This document shows, one piece after another, positions 11,001-20,800 of a DNA stretch of 64,000 nucleotides. The stretch's first letter is position 1. Every line of letters begins with the position of its first letter. The stretch comes from Dysidea avara (Eukaryota > Porifera > Demospongiae > Dictyoceratida > Dysideidae). The stretch spans positions 21,351,133 through 21,415,132 of the forward strand of contig NC_089274.1 of assembly GCF_963678975.1 (NCBI RefSeq). The letters are read 5' to 3'. The position numbers and the translations under genes were made by a program. The notes under the pieces were generated by a model. It did no database searches, was not told the origin of the DNA, and saw only the letters and a list, made by a program, of their open reading frames with translations.

Positions 11001-12611
11001 ATTTCAGTATACACTATATACAAACTTTACATGTTATAAACTGGTTCTCCTCTAAATATCATTATAAATCTTAGCTGAGTGTGTTATTTCACTTACAGAT
11101 AGCTTACTACCCAACAAATCAGTTAGTGTCCAGAATTCTTGCCGTCTGAAGTCTCCTGATGGAGAGCCAAGTATCATTAAGGGATATGCTTACAGACCTG
11201 ATGACAAGGAGCAAGGAAAATTGAAGGTCCATCTCTTTGGAGTGCCACGTGAAGGAGATTGTAAGTGTCCAACAGGGAGGGTTTGGAAAAGGGAGGAGGT
11301 GGTAGTAAGTATATGGAGCAGGGGTCTGGGGGGAACAGCTCCCCAGAAGCTAAAAATATTTCATATGTCTCAAGACTGAAAATTTTAAGTAGGGTGGTTT
11401 ATGCACAAATGTCTAAATCATACTGCTTTCTAAGTGAACTACATGTACATTGATCAAGAGTTATATAAGGGAGAAGTGAGTAGTTCAGCTGAGCCTAAAG
11501 AATGGTAAGCACAAGACCATCTACATTTCATTTGCAAAATGTTCTTAGCAGACTAAGTGTGCCCATTGTGCTGCAGATGCTAGTTTTCATATTCAGCAAC
11601 CACAGAGGATTCTCAATAGTCAATAGTGTTGTGTGATGACTGTTCTATTAGAGTATTTTACTGACTGCTCTATTAGAGTACCTCAACATGTAAAGGGATT
11701 GTGTAACTAAATATTATAGTGTATCATTAATTTTAAGAATTTGAAGAAATAACACCATTACAAGCTGGATTCTGATTATCCAGTTATTTGTGTTACTTTT
11801 GTCCAAAATCATCTAAATCTGACCTCTGACCTTCCATTTCCCAGTACGCTATGTAGCTTCAAAAGGAATAAGTTATAGTATTGCAGGTATCTGACTATGA
11901 AACCAGTTTGCTACATATGTGACTACCTCTGAGTAAACTGGTCTTTTTGCATACTAATTTTGCAAGTTTCACAGTTTTAAGTATTCAGAATGTTGTAGCT
12001 CATGGTTAAAGCCACTGGTACATGTTTTATTGTACAATTAGCCAACATTTCTTGCCATTTTAGATAGGCTTTTGTTGAGATTGACTGTATCAGACAAGCT
12101 CATTGGTTGATGGAGGGCAGGGGTGGTGGGGAGAATGAAATTTCAGAGGCATGTTATTGAAAAAAAAAGCGGTAAACTAAAAATTCGTATTTTTATTGGG
12201 GTGAGGGGCTCCATTCTGTAAGTTTTGAAAAATCTTAGAGAAAAAATATAGTTAGGCATAGTTTAGCATCAATTTGATCTATTTTAAAGAATCCTACAGC
12301 TTATGGTGGTTGTATACCCAGAACACTTGCTATCCATTTTAATTCTGTTATGATTTCATTGTTCACTTGTAGATTGGGTCATCCAACTTGGACCTCCAAC
12401 CTACAAAGGAAATTTCTATGAATATTCTGTGGTCGCTGATAAGTCTAATTTAGACTTGTTCGTGCTGGCAAGAAATGTCACGCAATTCAGAGAAAAATAT
12501 GAGACTACAGTTCTATCGAAACTGGAACAACAAGGCTTCACCAAGTTTTACAATAAGCCAAGTAAGTTGTACCAAGGAGATGACTGCCAGTATATCAGCC
12601 CAACAAGTTAA
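8076..12611 (+). CDS. Lipocalin A (apolipoprotein D-like), four exons, 190 aa
   Basis: Exons 8076-8183, 10153-10216, 11099-11260 and 12373-12611 join with intron phases 0, 1, 1 and close at TAA to give 573 nt. All introns are GT-AG (donors GTGAGA, GTAAGT, GTAAGT). Residues 1-18 are a signal peptide. YVGRWYE at about 30-36 is the G-x-W lipocalin signature in the first strand; exon 2 has CECATADYSL, like the Cys-containing second strand of ApoD; exon 4 has YEYSVVADKSNLDLFVLAR, the third conserved lipocalin block, and a final Cys. The product should be a secreted beta-barrel that carries small hydrophobic ligands; the ligand is unknown. Lipocalin B (38.9-41.9 kb) is a close paralogue with the same exon sizes. 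Intron 1 carries a LINE relic and intron 2 two inverted-repeat elements. Confidence 0.9.
8516..8822 (+). pseudogene. 5'-truncated LINE relic (ORF2 C-terminus and tail)
   Basis: One frame at about 8648-8745 reads STIKLWNSLPNSLV, then INQFKDDLSLYLFP and a stop. This is the usual extreme C-terminus of CR1/L2-type ORF2 proteins. Upstream the frame is broken. A tail of ATAACAATAACAATAAATAA follows at about 8800-8820. It lies in lipocalin A intron 1. Confidence 0.65.
10264..10386. repeat. Small inverted-repeat element
   Basis: AGTTATACCACAG at 10264-10276 is the exact reverse complement of CTGTGGTATAACT at 10374-10386. Internal segments GCACTTGCCT and AGGCAAGTG also pair. It resembles a 123-bp MITE in lipocalin A intron 2. 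A target duplication was not resolved. Confidence 0.55.
10450..10749. mobile_element. MITE with about 45-bp terminal inverted repeats
   Basis: The left arm CTTATATAGGAAACCAAGTA... and the reverse complement of the right arm GTTATATAGGAGACCAAGTA... match at about 41 of 45 positions. A short internal tandem duplication (GTGATTGTGGGATTGAATTT) follows the left arm. Non-coding; lipocalin A intron 2. Confidence 0.7.
11262..11690 (+). repeat. Dispersed repeat family A, copy 1 (carries two GACTG motifs)
   Basis: Shares ordered similarity with 58.28-58.70 kb: a G-rich start, TCTAAATCATA, TTGATCAAGAG, GCAGATGCTAGTTTTCATA, and a closing pair of GACTGYTCTATTAGAGT motifs 25 bp apart (11638-11655, 11663-11680). 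The copy starts right after lipocalin A exon 3, in intron 3. No coding capacity. Confidence 0.55.
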
Positions 12612-12748
12612 TGGACAATGAGAACAAATGGAAAGATGTGTATACTTACTCGTGTTATTCACTGTAAGCTAGTCTCTATGTCTGTACTATTGGGTACCTG
12701 TGTAAAATGGTCATATTTGGATTAACTGTTATAGTTAGTAGTAGTAAT

Positions 12749-15700
12749 TCAAGATTGGTTTGAAACATTGTATAAGTGTTTGTGGGTGATAATGACAAAG
12801 TTACGAGGTGAAATTAAAGGATCAAATATAGGTAGTAAGTGTGAGTCAAATCCTGTAGTGGGAGAAGATGATGAATAACTAGCAAGCACCAAACTGACAG
12901 TACTTACCCTGTTCTCTGAGGTAAAGTAATCTGTCCAATAAAATAACACTCTCCACACATGGAGCAATGGCCAATCGTAACATGAAAAGTACAACTACAT
13001 CCTTCCATCTTGCCAGTAGGGGATCTAGTGTCTTCATATCTACACAGCAGGAGTTGTAATGACATAGATGGGGGTCATAATGACACGGTGGGGGTGATCA
13101 CTATAAGGGTGCACAGTTACAATTACTAACCAAGTTCAGCTGGTAGGTTAAACAATGAGAGAATCGCATGAGCATATCTGCAAACAAACCCAACTTAGTA
13201 TCATTTAAACAGTACACCATCTTGCCTACTCTTTAAAGGGTAGTTTAGATGTCTTTTTAGGAATCATAACTGGTGCTCTTTCCAGGAAATGCTGTGATGA
13301 GGTGAACACACAACACAATATAGACCACACCATTACACTAATTGTACCTTCTTCAGTATTGTCTGTACTACTGCTCTGTGGCAGTGAATCTTCAAGTACT
13401 CTGATCCATCTAACGAACAAGCCAATAATACTTCTGTTGTAAGTAGTTATACATACAGGTGACTACAATTAGGACCTTGTGTAAATACCATACAACTATT
13501 AATTGCATATGGATGGGTGTCTAGTACTATCAACCTGATATCTCCCTGTGTGTTACACCTGCTAATACAATTTGCACAGCTTAGTGTGTTCTATCTAGGG
13601 GGTTCGGGGACATGCCCCCCAAAGGAGATAACAATTTCTGAACTTTATTTGAAAATGCATCTCAATATATATGACTGCTCTATTAGAGTTGCCGACTGCT
13701 CTATTACAGTTTCCGACTGCTTAATAAAATTATTTAACCTTAAAATTATTTAACCTTAAAATATGGAAAAGCTAAGCCACTTTTAAATCCTGTTGCTACA
13801 TCTGTGGCAGTGCTTCATGGCTACCAGCTGCATTAAGCTGAATTGGCTACAATAGTTTAACCATGTATTGTCATCTCATAAAGATGCTGGACTTCTCCAG
13901 TGGTTTAACTATATACCATCCCACATTATCACTTACTTAGAACACGATCCCTATACAGCTCCAGTGCATGACATGCTAACTCTCTGGCCTCGTAGCTAAG
14001 CCAGTGTCCATCCAGTGACATCACTGCTTTGCTGACTGGATAACCAATGGGTGAAGAGGGGTGGGGCTCCGTGCTACTTGCACTCGTCAACTTCATGTAA
14101 CAACATCCAACATTGACTAGTCCAACAATTTGAGGTGACGAACAGAACATTCGTAACATGGTAGCCGAAAGGTCCCCACATGTGTGCAACCCAGCCAATA
14201 CTGCAATCTGCTTGCTGTCAGCCACACCCACTGATTTGTCAGCCACACCCACACAATGTTGCAGCAGTTCAGTAACTTCTTTATAGCCACTATCAGGTTT
14301 GATCTGCAAGAACAATACCATCACTGGATAATCATTACAGTAGACATTATTTACATGATGAATGATGTGTTGCAGTTTGCCACAGTTGTTGACACTAACA
14401 CCTCTTCTAGCTTTCTTCTCCAATTCTTCTTCTACTTCCCTGGGGATATAAAATACACTAGTTAGCCTTTGGAGATTTAAAAAGGTACCTGTTTCACACA
14501 CACAAAATTTGACACATTTTTCTAAACTCTGAAACTTCAGTATTTAGCTACATTTTGATATGAACACAAGCAGTCAGTTGTTGTGATATTTTGCTTGCTG
14601 GAATGTAAATTGTATAAGATGTGTGGAAAGGGTACCTTTTCACAAATCCAATCACGGGAAACCAATTATGCATGTTTACAAAAAAAATTTAGTGTAGATG
14701 TTTAATTAGAGTATTTGAGCAATTGTTACTCTACTTACATTCCCCATACTATTATTACATGCACTAATTAAATAGAGAAAATAACTTGACAACAACTAAT
14801 CTTTGTAAAGTGTTAAGATGATTCAAGAGTGAAGGCTAGGGGCATAGGACATGTTACCATAAACAAGTGGTAAACAGATAATCAAGTGAGACAATACAGG
14901 AGCCACTCATTTTATATGCAGAGCTATACACATGCACACCAGATGACTAAATACTCTAATAAAATAGTCATTCTAGTATTCTTAATCAAGTTAGTCATGT
15001 TCTGTGGATAACATGTCCTATATAGAACACTCACAAACCTTTCATCCGCCACTCCAACAAAATACATGGCAATCTTAGCCAAGAAGCAAGTACTACTTAA
15101 TCCATACATCTTGTGAATGTGAGGTTTCTAATATATCGTACATAGAGACACACTGTACCAAAATGTTAAGATGTCATTACTATCCTCTCTTTCTCATCAA
15201 GAAGAACTCAGATTATAAATTAAATCAACATAATATTTATATTTCTATCAAGATGGCATTTCTAGGTTTTGTATTGATGTTGCTGTTATCCTGCCATCAA
15301 ATACATTCTGTTATCCAAACATGTGGAAGTGACTGTTCTATTAGAGTATTTTAACTGAGCTCTGTATATAAAGTATGGGCTTCAGTCATCCAAACTTTCT
15401 ATTATCTGAACACAACTAGGGTCCAATGAGTTCAGATAATGGAGGGATCACTGCAGTAACTAAAGTATGTATGCATTGAGATGAACTCTCAAAAACATAA
15501 CTCAAGGGCAGAATTAAACAAGTTCTTGAAATTTTACTCATTTGTACCCACTAAAATTATTTAATTTTTTTTTCATTCTGACACAATATTTATGACCAAT
15601 CAAAACTTTCACCATACATTTTCTATGGGAAAACCGTATAAGTATACCATCTGTTGCGTCTTTTTCCTGAACTTGTATTGGAGCCAAACCGCACATGTAT

Positions 15701-17137
15701 ATTCTTGATACTTTAAACTATCACCACTAATCATATGGTTGGCTGAAATGCTATTTCTCTTGAGAAAAAAATCCAATTTTTTTATAGTTGTTTTCTCAGG
15801 GTTCAACTCAACTTGTACATACTATAACTCACTGTCTGATACTCTCAGAATAGACTCGGATACTGACCACAGTTAAAATACCTCTACACACTAGTGAGTA
15901 CCATTGGAATTCAAAATTCGATCATGCTTTTTTCTTTTTAATAGAGTCAGGCGGACAAGCCATGAATATTGGCAAGCCAACACATACAGTAGTTGGGAGG
16001 ATTGAAGTAAACATTGAGCAAATTACCGCATGAATAAAGTTTGGCAATTTCTGGTCCACCAATTATTTGTCATTTACAATAAGCTAACCTGTCAAATTTT
16101 GAAGCTGGTTTGAAGTGTGAGCTGTCTGCCTCAACTGTTATCACATTTAATTGATGGTGGAAGGCAAGATGTCTGGCAAGGTGACCATGTCCAGAACCAA
16201 TATCCTAACAGTGTACAGTACAGTATACAACAATATCCTAATAGTATCCTATAATATATAATAAACACACCACTCTCTCTCTCTCCTCCCCCCCTCATCA
16301 TACACTTCTCCCTCATACAGATGAACTCTTGATACTGGTCACATTTCACAATTTTCTTTGTCAAAAACATTAAGTACCTTGAAGGTTGTTAAAGAATGGT
16401 CATTTTTTTCCATATTAAGGAGAAGGGATTCTAAATTTCCACACTGTATGATAACTCACTATTACATGCTGGCAGTTTAGTTGTTCGGTCAACTGGTGAA
16501 TCACCTACTGGTAACAGTTTTAAGATAACAACCCAATATGACCAGACTGGATTACTTCACTGAGTAGATTCACTTCATGTTGTTTCTTTGGCTTTACATG
16601 CTTGCTCCGATTGGCTGCAGGTTCAGGGGGTGTGGCTGGCTGTCGCTGCAGAGATAATGCATGACAGCACACAGCAAATGACATCAGTGATAGTGGCCAC
16701 ACCACAGAGCCTTGCTGACAGGCCAACAGCAACTGACAAACATCTTCTAACTCATAATGAGAAAATGATTGCTGCCAACAATGAGGAAGTTTGTCCCAGT
16801 GACATTCAGTAAAGAAATCCTAAATTAAACAGAAAACGTGCACAATTATAGGACCATAATATTTCCAGGGGCGAAACTAAGGTGGCATATACTTTCTATA
16901 AATAGTTGCTAACCATTTCAAATGTACCTTGTCTGTACAGTTCAATTATAACATGCCTGTGTGCTGTACGCTCTATTAGAGTAATATGATTATGTAGATT
17001 TCTCCAAGCATCACTGCAAACTAGTCACTCACCACAATTCTCATATCTAGTAGCCACCTATGAACATCAAGGAAGCGAGTAATCCTACTTACTAGCCGCT
17101 GGTGTCTCGAGTCATTGCTGGTATCAATCCTATCCAT
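12749..17137 (-). CDS. METTL25-like: METTL25-like methyltransferase, about ten exons, about 442 aa
   Basis: Exons from the 5' end: 17137-17033, 16819-16556, 16204-16089, 14439-14355 with 14303-13937, 13409-13348, 13291-13230, 13177-13131, 13024-12908, 12852-12749. Phases fit and total 1329 nt. Family marks in order: VKPKKQHEV, the SAM-binding motif [38 protein letters not shown], then [25 protein letters not shown] and a terminal [15 protein letters not shown], all typical of METTL25/METTL25B. Length favours METTL25B (RRNAD1). The substrate is unknown. The exon 2 donor is uncertain: GTAATC at 16555 keeps frame but drops a few expected residues. The 51-nt segment 14304-14354 has GT-AG ends and is in frame, so it may be spliced or retained. 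Shares a promoter with DJ-1. Confidence 0.85.
13673..13730 (+). repeat. Three tandem copies of the dispersed GACTG motif
   Basis: GACTGCTCTATTAGAGTT (13673), GACTGCTCTATTACAGTT (13694) and a decayed GACTGCTTAATAAAAT (13715) at a 21-bp period, within an intron of the METTL25-like gene. A GGGGG-CATG-CCCCC-like palindrome lies just upstream at about 13598-13622. Confidence 0.8.
15306..15454 (+). mobile_element. Decayed pogo/Tigger-type MITE
   Basis: Right end reads TTCAGATAATGGAGGGATCACTG and the left part has TTCTGTTATCCAAAC, matching the ends and interior of the better copy at 26.15-26.37 kb (TCTGTATATAAA, GGGCTT, TTATCTGAACAC). It contains one GACTGTTCTATTAGAGTA motif (15331-15348). Confidence 0.55.
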
Positions 17138-17186
17138 CTTCGATTTTGGGTTTGGGTTTATACATCACGTGATCACGAAGGAAAGA
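17138..17186. promoter_or_regulatory. 49-bp divergent promoter between METTL25-like and DJ-1
   Basis: The two start codons face away from each other with only 49 bp between them. The gap contains ATCACGTGAT (17164-17173), a perfect 10-bp palindrome with a CACGTG E-box core. CACGTG is bound by USF/MYC/TFE-type bHLH factors in animals; binding here is inference. No TATA box is evident. Both 5' UTRs must be extremely short, or transcription starts inside the opposite gene. Confidence 0.65.
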
Positions 17187-17803
17187 ATGGCAGCAGCTCG
17201 CAAGGCGTTAGTCATCCTCGCTACTGGAGCGGAGGAGATGGAGACAGTGATATCAGTTGATGTAATGAGGAGGGCTAAGATAGATGTCACTTTGGCTGGA
17301 CTGGATTCTGATCAGATGGTCACGTGCAGTCGCGGAGTCAAGATTGTACCGGACAAGAGTCTGGACGAGGCGGCTAAGGAAGGCCCTTATGATGTAGTAG
17401 TCTTACCAGGTTTGTATTAACTGCAGATGTAGCTGTCACCTCTTAGTGTTAAACAGGAGGATTAACCGGTGCCCAAAACTTATGCAACTCAGAGAAAGTT
17501 AAGAAAATATTACAGGAACAGGAGGGACGTGGTGGATTTGTGGCTGCAGTATGTGCAGGACCCACAGCATTCTCAACACACGGTATATCAAAGGGAAAGC
17601 AGTTAACATCTCACCCTTGTGCCAAGGATGGAATTGTGGCTGCTGGCTACAGTTACTCTGAGGCTCGTGTATGCAAAGATGGGGCCACAATTACTAGCAG
17701 AGGACCTGGTACCTGCTTTGAGTTTGCTCTGGCGATTGTGGAAGCCGTGGTGGATGCTGAAACTGCCAAGAGCATTGCTGAGCCAATGTTGTGTAAAACT
17801 TAA
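17187..17803 (+). CDS. PARK7: DJ-1/PARK7 homologue, two exons, 189 aa
   Basis: Exons 17187-17409 and 17457-17803 join in phase 1 across a 47-nt GT-AG intron, giving 189 codons, the same length as human DJ-1. It has the DJ-1/PfpI (ThiJ) fold signatures [36 protein letters not shown] and [17 protein letters not shown]. The oxidation-sensitive nucleophile is Cys107 (human Cys106), with the supporting Glu at residue 19 (human Glu18) and a His in TSHPCAKD. The human Cys46 position is Cys47, but the human Cys53 position is Val54. Expected role: cytosolic oxidative-stress sensor and glyoxal/glycation-related enzyme. Upstream it shares a promoter with the METTL25-like gene; downstream R1 starts after only 79 bp. 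Confidence 0.95.
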
Positions 17804-17882
17804 CTAACTGACTGCTCTATTAGAGAATGTTAATTGTGTTGCGTAATGTCTAGTAAAATTCCGTATATTTGTTACTTAGAAG
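17804..17882 (+). promoter_or_regulatory. 79-bp DJ-1/R1 intergenic gap with a dispersed motif
   Basis: Between the DJ-1 stop and the R1 ATG lie only 79 bp. They include GACTGCTCTATTAGAGA at 17810-17826, here outside any recognisable transposon. The gap must hold the DJ-1 3' end and the R1 promoter/5' UTR, or the genes are co-transcribed. Confidence 0.45.
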
Positions 17883-20800
17883 ATGAGAGTGCTTGCGTTG
17901 TTGTTAGCTGTGTTCGCGCTAGTGAACAGCCAGTCCGAGTCATTTTGTGCATTTGATCTACGTGATATCGAGGTACACATCAATGAATCTATGAATGGAG
18001 TTGTCACCGCCTTCCTTTTGAACTGTTTGGCACAAAATGGCTCTCATTTCGCCGAGAGTATTTCACTGTCGGCGTTCACTAGCGTAGACCAAGGAGTAAG
18101 ATATGACTTCCAGTGTTACGAGGGGTCCACTCTAATACCGACTATATCTATGAACGTTTCTAATGTGTATAATCACGCTTGTTCTTCCTGTAACTTTAGC
18201 CTGGTTGATGACCCTTGCGAAGGCAGCGGTGAGCAAAGTGATTACCAAGGATTGTGTGAGTATGTCCTTACAGAGTGTGCTGACCACTGTGGCTCGTGTT
18301 CTGATAACTCTGAGACGTGCACGTCATGTCGGTACCTGGTTAGTCACGATAATCACAGTGTCTGTCTTGAGAATACATCATGTGAAACGTTGGGATTTGA
18401 AGTGGGTGAAGCAGGCTGTGGTGAGTATGTGTCTATGTACAGTGTGCTTGTGGACAGTCTTACACACAGATTATCACCCTGACTATAAAAGACTGGTGCA
18501 TGTGGGTTATGTTAGAAAAAGGAAATCAGGAAATAACAAATACCAGAAAGGTTTCTGCACCATTGAATACTGGAATTGTGACACTTGTTGACCTACTTAG
18601 TATGGCTTGTCGCACAGTAAATGCATGTACAGTTAGGGCATTCACTTTGGTACCAACTATTCATGCCCTGATTATCTATGTACTAAAGGATGCTTTGGGA
18701 CTATAAATAATAGTCTGGATAATGTACGTGCTCTAAAGTGTCTACATGTACTATATGTCATCGCATATAATGTTCGTAGAATGTCCTGAAGGACATTTCC
18801 TTGTACCAATTGAGGGTTCACCAACTGAGGGTTCACCAACTGAGGGTTCACCAACTGAGGGTTCACCTCAGTATCTTCTACCAAACAAAGAGGTGGTGTA
18901 TCACTGTGTTGACGAGTGTACTGGACCCTTCATGAACGTGACAGTGGAGGGAGAGGCTTTCTGTTATGGTAATGACACACAAGACATTGTGTACTGTGCA
19001 TTATGTAGAGTGTTGTTACATTATAGCTTGTGGTATTGAGAATTGTATAAATTGTGATCTACCAGATGTGTGTCTGCAATGTGTGGAAGGGTATCATCCT
19101 TATCAGCATAGTAATTCTGGTTACGAGTGTATCACTGAAGAAGAATTTGAGGGTGAGTACTATTATTGGAGGTATGATAGAAAACAATTAAATGCTACCA
19201 AATCATGTTAATTGTTTAATTATAGCATTACTGAAATTGATGCCTTAGGAAGGATTGTGGGATATGGTTAATCTACCATTTGTAATTAAAATAGTGTCTA
19301 TTTCACTAGTTGCATACTTTGTCATGTTCCATAGGACTAGGTAGTATCTTGGTATTGTAGTAAGTCTTCCAATGAAACAGTACCTGGTTTCAGTGAAATA
19401 ATATCATGATATTGATATTACTGGATTTTCGCCAGTGATTATACTCAGTTTGCCCTACCAAAATATCAGAGGTGAACTTGTGTTCAATACCAATGATTTT
19501 TGTTACTGGAACAAGCATACACTACTGGTCAATATTTCCATGCTATTATCATGGAATTCCCATGATCACCTTGAAATACCCATGAAAGTTGCAGTTGGTA
19601 TTTTTCATGGATAATGAAATATCCATGAAATGCATGGAGCAAAGTAATGTACACCTGTACCAATGAAAAACCCATGAAAGAGTAAGTTTTCATGGGTGTG
19701 TATAGCCTATGAAAAACCTGAGAAGTCGCACCATTGAAAAACGTGTGGAAAACCTATGAAACACATTAGCGTACTGGGGTTAAGGCGGTTTTGTTCCATA
19801 ATTAGTATACTGGGTGGGCTAAAATACTCTAATAGAGCAGTCACCTTTAGTTACTCTAATAAACCAATCAAGTGTATCTGCATGCAAATAAGGAAGCATG
19901 TATCAAATTTGACAGTGACTAAGTCACTAGTAATGTAATTTCTGGCTCATTTTAAATATACACTGCAATTCTATCAGTTTCTTGTGTATAGCTACCGAAA
20001 GACTGACTGCATGTAAAATAAAAAATTGCTCTATCTAAAATATATCTCATAAAATCCATAATGAAATAATGAAAGCTACACAAACAAGATGAATGAAAAA
20101 GGAGAATATGGACCACTGAAAAAAGTCACGAAACAAGAAAGAATTACTGGGATGGTATCGTAAACCGCAAATCCCTATTTTGACTCAATTAACTCAAAGG
20201 AGCATATGCAATTGACATCTTCTCAATAGAAGAATCAAATTAAGGATTTGTGGTTTATATTACCATCCCAGTGTCCTTTCTTGTTTTGTGGCTTGTTTCG
20301 GCAGTCCCTATCTTCCTTTAATAGGTTTGTTCTTCTAGTAAGGGTGACTGTAGCACTACCTTATGAGCAGAAATTTTGGTATGGAATTATAATTGATGAT
20401 TTGGCAGATGCTTACAAAATTGCCAAATTAAAATTTACCATAGTTTATTATTAACTGATTAACAGGCATGAGATCAAGCGAAGCATGGAGCAAGATGCTG
20501 TATCAAGTTGTCAAATGAGAAGTAAGATCCAAGTGGAACTTTGTCAAATCTGATACAAATAAAGATAGCTAATGAAATAGCTCTTTACCTGTATGGGAGG
20601 GAGACACAGTCTGCACTAAATTTTTGCTGTCGATGTACTGAACCTTAGCCTGTAGTTAATCAAACAATTCTACGATTGTCTAATATCTCAGGTTATTATT
20701 ATTATCAAACAGTACAATAGTACTGTTTAAGTAGGGATCCGGGTGGATTTGGCGCGCCTCAGATTTCAATCCCTCAAAAATCATCCTAGAAATATCTCAC

